Part shown: one piece after another, positions 1 to 6,093 of the stretch
How positions within the stretch are numbered: the first letter of the stretch is position 1
Layout of the letters: every line of letters begins with the position of its first letter
NCBI GenBank assembly: GCA_025997495.1
Contig: BNUR01000151.1
Span: 1-6,597, forward strand
Reading direction: 5' to 3'
DNA length: 6,597 nucleotides
Origin: Spirochaetia bacterium
GTDB lineage: Bacteria > Spirochaetota > Spirochaetia > Treponematales > Breznakiellaceae
Notes under the pieces: generated by a model
Databases searched by the model: none
What the model was told of the DNA's origin: nothing
Seen by the model: only the letters and a program-made list of their open reading frames with translations
Position numbers and translations under genes: made by a program

Positions 1-1
1 C

Positions 2-1786
2 TTCGGGCGGCGGGGTATACGGGAGGCCTACAAAACCGGCCGGGGTAAGATTCTGGTTCGGGGACGGTTCGCTGTGGAGACTACAAAATCCGGCAAGGAA
101 CTCATCGTCTTTAATGAGATTCCCTACAACGTGAACAAGAAGGTATTGCTGGAGCGTATTGGTATCCTGGTCCATGAAAAAGTTATTGACGGCATTTCTG
201 CCTTTAATGATGAATCGGATAGGGATGGTGTGCGGGTGGTGATTGAACTGCGGAAGGGGGCGATCCTCAAGGTTGTGCTGAACCAGCTTTTTTCCAATAC
301 CCAGCTTCAAACCACCTTCGGGATCATCAATCTGGCGCTGGTCAAGGGCCGTCCTCAGACGCTCAACCTCAAGGAACTGATCCACTACTTTGTGGAACAC
401 CGGGTGGAGGTGGTTACCCGCCGCACCCGGTACGAATTGCGCAAGGCAGAAGAACGGGAGCATATCCTGGAAGGTCTGGTCATCGCCCTTTCTCATATCG
501 ATGAGGTGGTGGCGGTCATCAAGGCGTCACGGGATGTGCAAACCGCAAAAAATAATTTGCAGGAACGGTTCAGTCTTTCCGAAGCCCAGGCCGATGCCAT
601 TGTGGAAATGCGTTTGGGTCGGCTTACCAGCCTGGAAGTGGAGAAGCTTGAGCAGGAACTGGCGGCGCTTAAAACGCAGATTGTCTATTACAAATCCCTG
701 CTCGCGGATGAACAGAAACTGCGGGGGCTTATCAAAGAAGAAACCCAGGATATAGCGAAGCGGTACGGCGATAAACGGCGTACCGAGATTGTCAATGGGG
801 AAATTGAAAACATCAACATTGAAGATCTGATCAAAAAAGAAGAGATGATGATCCTCATTTCCAACCTGGGCTATGTCAAACGGGTACCGGTATCGGCCTA
901 CAAGAATCAGGGCCGGGGCGGTAAGGGGATGATTAGCGCAAAACTTGCAGAGGAGGATTTTGTGGAGCAGATATTTGTTGCCAATACCCACGAATATGTT
1001 ATGTTCATTACCAATATGGGTAAAGCTTATTGGATGAAGGTTCACGAACTGCCGGAGGGAACACGCACTAGTAAGGGCAGCCATATCAAGAGCATCCTCA
1101 CGGTGAGTCCCGATGAAGAAATCACTACTTCTATTGTTCTCAAGGGATTTGCTAATGAGCAGTATTTGTTCATGGGGACCGTACGGGGGGTGGTAAAAAA
1201 AGTAAAGACCAGCGAGTTTTCCAACGCCAAGACCCGCGGCATCATCGCTATCAAACTTGATGAAGGGGACAAGCTGGTGAGCGCCCTTCTTACCGGGGGC
1301 AAGGACGAAGTGGTGCTTATTTCCCGAAAGGGTCAGGCTTTGCGTACCCACGAGGATCATGTGCGGGCAATGGGTAGATCCGGTCATGGTGTCTGCGGTA
1401 TGAAGCTTGGCGATGATGACGAACTTACCGGGCTTTTGCGGGTTGTGTCCGACCCAGTAGGGTCGGCGAAAGAAACTATGATGCTCATTTCCGAATACGG
1501 CTACGGGAAACGGGTTGATTTTAGCGAGTTTACTTCCCATGGCCGAGGAAGTAAGGGCCAGAAAATCTACACGGTGAGCGATAAAACCGGCTTACTCGTG
1601 GGCTGCACCAATGTTCTGGATACTGAGGAGATCATGTGCATCACCAGCCAGGGTAAATCTATTCGAGTCAAGGCAGCGGATATTCGGGTGATGGGCCGCA
1701 GCGCACAGGGGGTGCGTATCCTCAGTATTGATGCGCCGGATTTTGTCATCGGGGTGGATCGAATTGTGCAGGAGGATTTACCATGA
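2..1786 (+). CDS. gyrA: DNA gyrase subunit A, 3' part (5' end outside window)
   Basis: This is the A subunit of DNA gyrase, which cuts and rejoins DNA and wraps it to introduce negative supercoils. The frame is open from base 2, so the gene starts outside the window. The GTG at 74 is an internal Val codon. The 594 visible residues begin with the conserved GIREAYKTGRGKI motif, continue through the coiled-coil/gate region (many Arg, Glu and Leu), and end in the six-bladed beta-pinwheel. The GyrA box, QGRGGKG, lies at 908-928; it separates GyrA from the paralogue ParC. A weaker copy, HGRGSKG, lies at 1538-1558. The catalytic Tyr and quinolone-resistance region are not in view. Gyrases are usually a little over 800 residues, so about 230 are missing on the left. 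The C-terminus is short and lacks a long acidic tail. The stop overlaps the next start by 4 bp (ATGA), implying translational coupling. Confidence 0.97.
   Translation, partial: FGRRGIREAYKTGRGKILVRGRFAVETTKSGKELIVFNEIPYNVNKKVLLERIGILVHEKVIDGISAFNDESDRDGVRVVIELRKGAILKVVLNQLFSNTQLQTTFGIINLALVKGRPQTLNLKELIHYFVEHRVEVVTRRTRYELRKAEEREHILEGLVIALSHIDEVVAVIKASRDVQTAKNNLQERFSLSEAQADAIVEMRLGRLTSLEVEKLEQELAALKTQIVYYKSLLADEQKLRGLIKEETQDIAKRYGDKRRTEIVNGEIENINIEDLIKKEEMMILISNLGYVKRVPVSAYKNQGRGGKGMISAKLAEEDFVEQIFVANTHEYVMFITNMGKAYWMKVHELPEGTRTSKGSHIKSILTVSPDEEITTSIVLKGFANEQYLFMGTVRGVVKKVKTSEFSNAKTRGIIAIKLDEGDKLVSALLTGGKDEVVLISRKGQALRTHEDHVRAMGRSGHGVCGMKLGDDDELTGLLRVVSDPVGSAKETMMLISEYGYGKRVDFSEFTSHGRGSKGQKIYTVSDKTGLLVGCTNVLDTEEIMCITSQGKSIRVKAADIRVMGRSAQGVRILSIDAPDFVIGVDRIVQEDLP
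908..928 (+). other. gyrA: GyrA box in gyrA
   Basis: These bases encode QGRGGKG at the start of the C-terminal beta-pinwheel. In known gyrases this motif is needed for DNA wrapping and negative supercoiling. Its intact form supports gyrase rather than topoisomerase IV. Confidence 0.9.
1770..1775 (+). promoter_or_regulatory. Ribosome binding site of the TPR gene
   Basis: A perfect AGGAGG lies inside the last gyrA codons, 7 bases before the ATG at 1783. It fixes the start of the TPR gene and shows that the 4-bp overlap with gyrA is a real start. Confidence 0.85.
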
Positions 1787-2382
1787 AAAAATGGGGTAAG
1801 CCGGAAACTGCCGGAGCGTTTTTGGATCGGGGGACGTATTTTGTTTGTAAGGGGGAATATGAAGCGGCCATAGAAGACTTTACCACCGCAATCGAATGTG
1901 ATCCCAATCTTGCCCATGCCTATAACAGCCGTGGGATTGTGTATCACAAAATTGGCGAGTATAAAAAGGCCCTTGCGGACTACACCATGGCGCTGAGCTT
2001 TCATTCAAATTATTCATCCATGTTCTATGGCAATCGCGGCCTTACCTATAGCGCCATAGGTGAATTTGATGCGGCTATAGCGGACTTCACCCAAATACTA
2101 ACCACTAATCCTCATGACGCCAATGCCTGGTGCAATCGCGGGGTTGCATATTTCAAAAAGGGCGAACACGATGCGGCCATTGCGGATTACTCAAAGGCAA
2201 TTAGTATTTATCCCCGATATACCGATGCGTATTATAACCGCGGCATTGCGTATATTCTCAAGGGGGAGCAAGGACTTTATGACCGTGCAAAAGCGGACTT
2301 TGCGCAGGCTTACAAACTTGATCCCGATGATGTCGATGCAAAAGAAAGGCTGGAACTTGCGTTGACAAAACTGGGGTATTAG
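1783..2382 (+). CDS. TPR-repeat protein, five repeats
   Basis: This is a 199-residue protein made almost wholly of tetratricopeptide repeats, which form a helical scaffold for protein-protein contacts. Five units start near residues 12, 46, 81, 115 and 149. Each carries an Arg-Gly pair (R16, R50, R85, R119, R153) followed by a G-E-Y/F/H-[DEK]-A-A/K-I/L pattern and, in most units, a closing Pro (P41, P110, P144, P181). The spacing is 34-35 residues; the fifth unit has a short insertion (GLY around 164-166). There is no signal peptide or membrane segment, so it is probably cytoplasmic. It follows gyrA with a 4-bp overlap and a strong Shine-Dalgarno, and precedes an HPr-like gene by 16 bp. Its partner is unknown. 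Co-transcription with gyrA does not by itself show a role in gyrase function. The TPR assignment is firm; the cellular role is not known. Confidence 0.93.
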   Translation: MKKWGKPETAGAFLDRGTYFVCKGEYEAAIEDFTTAIECDPNLAHAYNSRGIVYHKIGEYKKALADYTMALSFHSNYSSMFYGNRGLTYSAIGEFDAAIADFTQILTTNPHDANAWCNRGVAYFKKGEHDAAIADYSKAISIYPRYTDAYYNRGIAYILKGEQGLYDRAKADFAQAYKLDPDDVDAKERLELALTKLGY

Positions 2383-2398
2383 GAAAAGGAGAGTAACG

Positions 2399-2656
2399 AT
2401 GAAAAAACTATCTTTTACCATAACCGATCCGATATGGATGCATCCGGGTACGGCGACTTTATTCACGGAAAGAATGCGGGCCTTTTCCAGTGATATTACC
2501 GTTACAAAAGGGGATGACAGCGGGAATGGAAAGGAGTTTTTCGGGGTGATGAAACTGAAAAACTTGAAGGGCGATATTACAACGGTTAAAGCTGTGGGGC
2601 CTGATGAGGATAAGGCAATAAAGGCGGTAAAGCAATTTTTTGACGAGAATATGTAA
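2399..2656 (+). CDS. Divergent HPr-like phosphocarrier-family protein
   Basis: This 85-residue protein has the length and layout of HPr, the small phosphocarrier of the sugar phosphotransferase system. Matches to the HPr pattern are a His at position 15 (the phosphorylated residue in HPr), FSSDI at 29-33, FGVMKL at 48-53, and a KGD..TVKAVGPDEDKAIKAV-type C-terminal strand and helix. Two key positions differ. The usual H-A-R-P-A around the active site is H-P-G-T-A, so Arg17 is lost. The regulatory Ser46 site is Glu46 (KEFFGVM instead of the usual KSIMGVM). It may therefore be a poor or altered phosphoacceptor at His15, and cannot be phosphorylated by HPr kinase at 46. The start is supported by AAGGAG at 2386-2391, 7 bases upstream. 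It lies between the TPR gene and a His-rich protein, probably in one operon. Family membership is likely; phosphotransfer activity is doubtful. A regulatory role like that of Crh is a guess. Confidence 0.82.
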   Translation: MKKLSFTITDPIWMHPGTATLFTERMRAFSSDITVTKGDDSGNGKEFFGVMKLKNLKGDITTVKAVGPDEDKAIKAVKQFFDENM

Positions 2657-2665
2657 ATCGCGGTC

Positions 2666-3046
2666 ATGTCCCGCAAAGAAGAGTTTATGACCATGCATGG
2701 CCGTCACCCCTTCTTTATCCACATTGATACTGCGTTTGCCAGGGACGGGAAACTGCTGGCGAAGAAGGCCCTGCAATTACTGGACGGCGGCGCCTACGGC
2801 GAATCCCAGGTTGCGCCGGTTAACCTTAGTGTTATCTGGGCGGCGTTCCCCTACAAAATTGACGCCATTGACCTTGAGTCAAAGCGTATCTTTACGAACG
2901 GCCCCTATGCGGGCGCGACTGTTCTTATCCCTGAAAACGCCGGAGGGTATCCCCGTCACCACCATCACGACGGAGAAGGCGGCCATTCCGAGCATTGGGG
3001 CGGCGGTCATGGTCATGGTCCCCACCATCATGGACATGGCAGATGA
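2666..3046 (+). CDS. Small protein of unknown family with His-rich C-terminal tail
   Basis: I do not recognise the family. As called, the protein has 126 residues. Residues 10 to about 93 look like a compact folded domain (MHGRHPFFIHID, later AFPYKIDAIDL and AGATVLIPE). The last 31 or so residues are a Gly/His tail with 12 His, including runs of four and three. Such tails bind Ni, Zn, Co or Cu in other proteins (for example HypB or SlyD tails), so metal binding or storage is a fair inference. There is no signal peptide or membrane segment. The start is uncertain. ATG 2666 lies 9 bp after the HPr-like stop but has no clear Shine-Dalgarno. AAGAAGAG at 2676-2683 would better serve ATG 2693 (spacing 9) or 2687 (spacing 3). 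It is the last gene before a strong promoter, so it probably ends the gyrA operon. No terminator is visible after it. Confidence 0.75.
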   Translation: MSRKEEFMTMHGRHPFFIHIDTAFARDGKLLAKKALQLLDGGAYGESQVAPVNLSVIWAAFPYKIDAIDLESKRIFTNGPYAGATVLIPENAGGYPRHHHHDGEGGHSEHWGGGHGHGPHHHGHGR

Positions 3047-3067
3047 CGTAATGTTGACTAAGCCCTC

Positions 3068-3096
3068 TTGACAAAAATCTCCAATTTCCCTATACT
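3068..3096 (+). promoter_or_regulatory. Sigma-70 type promoter of the MATE-kinase gene
   Basis: TTGACA at 3068-3073 is a perfect -35 box. TATACT at 3091-3096 is one base off the -10 consensus. The spacer is exactly 17 bp. Transcription would start near 3103, giving a leader of about 130 nt before the ATG at 3231. It lies just after the end of the His-rich gene and divides the gyrA unit from the MATE unit. Confidence 0.85.
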
Positions 3097-3113
3097 GCCA
3101 TTAGTCAGTCAAC

Positions 3114-3146
3114 AAAGGCGGATAGAATCCAGCTTCTCCCGCCTTT
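3114..3146 (+). promoter_or_regulatory. Stem-loop in the leader of the MATE-kinase mRNA
   Basis: AAAGGCGG at 3114-3121 pairs perfectly with CCGCCTTT at 3139-3146. Inside, AGAA (3124-3127) pairs with TTCT (3134-3137) around a 6-nt loop. The structure begins about 12 nt after the predicted transcription start. It is not followed by a real T run, so it is not a standard terminator. It may stabilise the 5' end or control expression. No known riboswitch class was recognised in the rest of the leader to 3230. Confidence 0.55.
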
Positions 3147-3218
3147 ATATTGACGGTTTTCAGGCAACTTTCCACGTAGTAACCTGCGTAAAAGATTCCA
3201 TATACTACTATTTTTCTC

Positions 3219-3224
3219 AAGGAG
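3219..3224 (+). promoter_or_regulatory. Ribosome binding site of the MATE-kinase gene
   Basis: AAGGAG lies 6 bases before the ATG at 3231. It selects that start and argues against any frame beginning further upstream in the leader. Confidence 0.85.
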
Positions 3225-3230
3225 AACGAA

Positions 3231-5246
3231 ATGGAAAACGTTCAAGGGGACATCCGTCCCTCGGACAACTATCTTCTTACGGAGCCGGTGAAGAAGCTTT
3301 TACCAAAGTTTATTATTCCCTGCGTCATTTCACTGATTATCTCGTGCCTCTACAACATTGTAGACCAGATATTTGTCGGTCAGGGAATTGGCTATTTGGG
3401 TAATGCGGCAACGGGTATTATTTTCCCCATTACCGTTATCGGGTGGGCCGCATCATTGCTATTCGGCGATGGGGCGGCGGCGTATTTAAGCCTGGCGCAG
3501 GGAAGCGGCAACACAAAAGATCTGGGGAAAACAATCGCCAACAGCGTGTTGTTTTCATTTCTGTCAGGTGTGGCGCTGATACTTATATGCTACCTATGGG
3601 GCGACCGTATTCTCTATTCACTCGGCGCAACGGACGCGACAATTGAGTTGACCCGCGATTACGGGTATATCATTTTCATCATGATTCCGTTGGCGCTCGC
3701 ACAAAACACCCTTGCGGGAATTATACGGGCAGACGGCAGCCCGCGTTATGCGATGGGAGCGATGGCGGTGGGCGCGGTGCTGAATATTATCTTTGACCCC
3801 GTTACAATTTTTGTGTGGGGCTGGGGAATTAAGGGCGCGGCCTATGCGACAATCTTTGGTCAATTTGTGAGCTTTGTTATATGCGCGATCTATCTTGCCC
3901 GGAGCAAAATGTTCCGGCTCCGCGCCGCCGATTTTATTCCCAGCTTGAAAGCCGTGCGCCGGGTTTTACCCTTGGGCGGCTCAAGTTTCCTCACCCAGAT
4001 TTCCATTGTTATTGTCACCGTGGTGAACAACAAACTCCTTGTATCGTATGGCGCTTTGTCCGAATATGGACCCGATATTCCCCTTGCGGCGTTTGTCGTC
4101 ATCATGAAGTTGTTCCAAATTGTTCTTAACATTGCGATTGGTATCGCGGCGGGAGCGCAGCCGGTCATTGGTTTTAACTACGGCGCAAAGCACTATGACC
4201 GGGTACGACAGGCATTCAAATATGTTATTACCTGGACATTGTTGGTAACCGCAATCGCCACCGTTTTGTTTGAAGCCATACCGCAGGCTTTTATAGCCCT
4301 GTTTGGAAGTGATGGCGAATTGTATACCAACTTTGCGGTGCGATGCCTGCGTATCTACCTTGCGCTTATCATATTTACCTGTGTTCAAAAAGCATGCGCC
4401 ATTTTCCTGCAATCAATCGGTAAGGCAAGCGCGGCAATTCCGCTTTCAATGATTCGTGATGTTATCTTTCTTATCGTATTCACCTTTGTGCTGCCGGTTT
4501 ATTTTGGCGTTACCGGCATTTTCTGGGCCGCCCCCGCCGCAGATATTTTAGCAATACTCGTTACCGGTGTTGTGGTGGCGCATATTTGGAAGAATTTAGG
4601 CAAGGGTAACCCGATGCAAACCATATCAATCGAAACCGCGCCGGTTGAAACCGGGGAACTCAAGGTATCCCATCCCGGGGTGATTATCACGATTTCCCGC
4701 GAACATGGTTCTGGCGGTCAGCATATTGGCCGGCTTGTCGCCGAAAAACTGGGGATTCCCTTTTATTATAAAGAAATGACGGCGCTGGCGGGTAAAGAAA
4801 GCGGCCTTGCGGCGGAGTTCATTTCAAGCATAAACTCCGAATCACCTTCCGGCATCCGTGATATGTATATGGATACCGATGTGGTCCGGCAGGCGATTAT
4901 CGCGCAGGGAAAAGCTATCCGGAAAATCGCCGACTCAGGCTCATGCGTGATTGTTGGGCGCGCCGCCGATTATGTCTTGCACGACTATGCCAACGTAGTG
5001 CGGGTATTCATCCATGCACCGGAAGAATACCGGATTAAACAGGTGGTGGGGTTCTACGGCGATACCGAAGCGGAGGGACGGAAAAACATTGCGAAACAAG
5101 ACGCCGCCCGCGCCGCCTATTACAAACACGTATCCGGCAACGGGTGGGGCAATGCCCGCCAATACGAGTTATGCATCGATAGTTCTGTTGGTGAGGAAAA
5201 CACGGCAAATGCCATTTGTGAGTATGTAAAGGTAGCCATGGGCTGA
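3231..5246 (+). CDS. MATE-family multidrug exporter fused to a cytidylate-kinase-like domain
   Basis: This 671-residue protein has two parts. Residues 1 to about 450 form a complete MATE exporter of the MepA/DinF-like type, with about 12 hydrophobic helices. Family patterns include IVDQIFVGQGIGYLGNAATG near the N-terminus, IIRADGSPRYAM and GAVLNIIFDPV mid-way, and AGAQPVIGFNYGA in the second half. MATE proteins export drugs or metabolites using Na+ or H+ gradients. A polar linker (about 451-483) leads to a second domain at 484-671. It resembles the cytidylate-kinase-like family: VIITISREHGSGGQHIG at 484-500, VGRAADYVL at 575-583, and a C-terminal YYKHVSGNGWG...YELCIDSS segment (630-652). The glycine loop has no Walker A lysine. 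The kinase domain should face the cytoplasm if the 12-helix topology holds. The start has a good AAGGAG, and the gene has its own promoter. No frameshift is seen at the junction, so the fusion reads as real. The substrate and the purpose of the kinase domain are unknown. Confidence 0.92.
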   Translation: MENVQGDIRPSDNYLLTEPVKKLLPKFIIPCVISLIISCLYNIVDQIFVGQGIGYLGNAATGIIFPITVIGWAASLLFGDGAAAYLSLAQGSGNTKDLGKTIANSVLFSFLSGVALILICYLWGDRILYSLGATDATIELTRDYGYIIFIMIPLALAQNTLAGIIRADGSPRYAMGAMAVGAVLNIIFDPVTIFVWGWGIKGAAYATIFGQFVSFVICAIYLARSKMFRLRAADFIPSLKAVRRVLPLGGSSFLTQISIVIVTVVNNKLLVSYGALSEYGPDIPLAAFVVIMKLFQIVLNIAIGIAAGAQPVIGFNYGAKHYDRVRQAFKYVITWTLLVTAIATVLFEAIPQAFIALFGSDGELYTNFAVRCLRIYLALIIFTCVQKACAIFLQSIGKASAAIPLSMIRDVIFLIVFTFVLPVYFGVTGIFWAAPAADILAILVTGVVVAHIWKNLGKGNPMQTISIETAPVETGELKVSHPGVIITISREHGSGGQHIGRLVAEKLGIPFYYKEMTALAGKESGLAAEFISSINSESPSGIRDMYMDTDVVRQAIIAQGKAIRKIADSGSCVIVGRAADYVLHDYANVVRVFIHAPEEYRIKQVVGFYGDTEAEGRKNIAKQDAARAAYYKHVSGNGWGNARQYELCIDSSVGEENTANAICEYVKVAMG

Positions 5247-5250
5247 AAAA

Positions 5251-5291
5251 AGCCCGGAAACGCAGAATATCGCGGGACGCGTTTCCGGGCT
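5251..5291. terminator. Perfect 13-bp hairpin after the MATE-kinase gene
   Basis: AGCCCGGAAACGC at 5251-5263 is the exact reverse complement of 5279-5291, with a 15-nt loop. The six A at 5246-5251 overlap the stop codon and the first base of the arm. Read on the - strand, the hairpin is therefore followed by six T, which is a classic intrinsic terminator for transcripts arriving from the right. Read on the + strand, the T run lies some 28 bases further on, so its termination of MATE mRNA is less certain. It may also protect the mRNA 3' end. Confidence 0.7.
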
Positions 5292-5327
5292 AACCGTTGA
5301 GGCGGACCGTAGCCGGTGTTTTTTTTT
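5285..5327 (+). terminator. Possible + strand intrinsic terminator with T9 tract
   Basis: Bases 5285-5292 can pair with 5310-5316 (7 bp with one bulged G), with a small CCG/CGG stem inside. Two bases later comes a run of nine T (5319-5327). It could end the MATE-kinase transcript. Its left arm is also the right arm of the stronger 13-bp hairpin, so the two structures exclude each other. The stem is imperfect and was judged by eye. The rest of the gap up to 5370 is AT-rich and shows no convincing promoter for the ABC genes. Confidence 0.45.
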
Positions 5328-5385
5328 CAAAACTGTAAAATATTTTCCTCACTTCTTTGTCTGCATACGTAAGGAGAATAAAACC

Positions 5386-6093
5386 ATGCAACCGGTAATA
5401 CAGGTTCAACACCTGACCAAGCGCTACAAAGGCGCGGCAAAAAACTCGGTGGACGACATCAGCTTCACCGTGAACGAGGGCGAATTTTTCGCCTTCCTCG
5501 GCGCGAATGGGGCGGGCAAAACCACCACCATTTCCATTCTGACCACCACCCTGGGCAAAACCAGCGGGGAGGTGACCATCGCGGGCTACGATCTCTTCAA
5601 GGACGAAAAGGACGTCCGCGCCCACATCGGCATCATCTCACAAAAGCCGTCATTGGATTTATATCTTTCGGCGGAAGAAAACATCAGGCTGCACGTTTGT
5701 ATGTACGGGCTGTACGCCTACAAGCCCTTTTTCAAATGGATGCCCAAAAGCTATCGTGATCAGGTACTTGCAATGGCGGAACTTATGGGCATTGGTGACA
5801 GCCTGTGGAAGCCCCTCAAAGCCCACTCAGGCGGTATGCAGCGGAAAATCGAAATCATCCGAAGCCTGATGCACCGGCCCGCCGTGCTGTTTTTGGATGA
5901 GCCGTCCCAGGGGCTGGATGCGGTAAGCCGCCGTGATCTCTGGGCCTACATCGACAGCATGCGCAAAGAATGCGGGGCCACGATCTTCCTCACCACCCAT
6001 TACATCGACGAAGCGGAAAACGCCGACCACCTCGCTCTGATCAACCACGGCAAAATTATTTTTTTCCGGAACCCCGGCGGAACTGAAGGGTGA
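5386..6093 (+). CDS. ABC transporter ATP-binding protein, DrrA-like (frame broken near 3' end)
   Basis: This is the ATPase of an ABC-2 type exporter; it hydrolyses ATP to drive a membrane partner. The 235-residue frame holds Walker A GANGAGKT (39-46), a Q-loop Gln at 86, the signature HSGGMQ (147-152, with His in place of the usual first Leu), Walker B VLFLDEP (167-173), the D-loop GLDA (176-179) and the switch His205 in TTHYIDEAE. All catalytic residues are present. The start has AAGGAG at 5371-5376, 9 bases upstream. The frame leaves the family pattern after KIIF (residue 226) at a run of seven T (6059-6065) and stops at 6093. With one T fewer, the reading continues as SGTPAELKGER...LEDAYINIL to a stop at 6173-6175, giving 262 residues, which is the normal C-terminal pattern. 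The defect may be a sequencing error, a true mutation or slippage. The substrate cannot be told; multidrug or lipid export is possible. Confidence 0.93.
   Translation: MQPVIQVQHLTKRYKGAAKNSVDDISFTVNEGEFFAFLGANGAGKTTTISILTTTLGKTSGEVTIAGYDLFKDEKDVRAHIGIISQKPSLDLYLSAEENIRLHVCMYGLYAYKPFFKWMPKSYRDQVLAMAELMGIGDSLWKPLKAHSGGMQRKIEIIRSLMHRPAVLFLDEPSQGLDAVSRRDLWAYIDSMRKECGATIFLTTHYIDEAENADHLALINHGKIIFFRNPGGTEG

Noticed and set aside
74..76. GTG as a possible gyrA start
   Set aside because: The same frame is open to base 2 and encodes conserved GyrA sequence (EAYKTGRGK) upstream of it, so this is an internal Val codon.
527..1540. Long open frame on the - strand
   Set aside because: It lies fully antisense to conserved gyrA sequence, has no family pattern or ribosome site, and is explained by codon bias of gyrA.
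1567..2004. Open frame on the - strand across the gyrA/TPR junction
   Set aside because: It is antisense to two well-supported genes and shows no recognisable protein pattern.
1815..2340. Repeated DNA blocks about 102 bp apart (for example around CGCGG-GTT/CTT)
   Set aside because: They are the coding trace of the TPR units, diverged at DNA level, and not a separate repeat element or CRISPR array.
3201..3206. Second TATACT near the MATE-kinase start
   Set aside because: No -35-like sequence lies 16-18 bp upstream, so it is unlikely to be a promoter on its own.
3068..3403. Open frame on the + strand starting TTG
   Set aside because: Its start codon is the -35 box of the promoter, it has no Shine-Dalgarno, and it overlaps the MATE-kinase gene in another frame.
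5334..5342. TGTAAAATA as a possible -10 for the ABC genes
   Set aside because: No acceptable -35 box is present at the right distance; the region is simply AT-rich.
5290..5625. Open frame on the - strand over the ABC start
   Set aside because: It is antisense to the ATPase N-terminus, including the Walker A motif, and has no matching features of its own.
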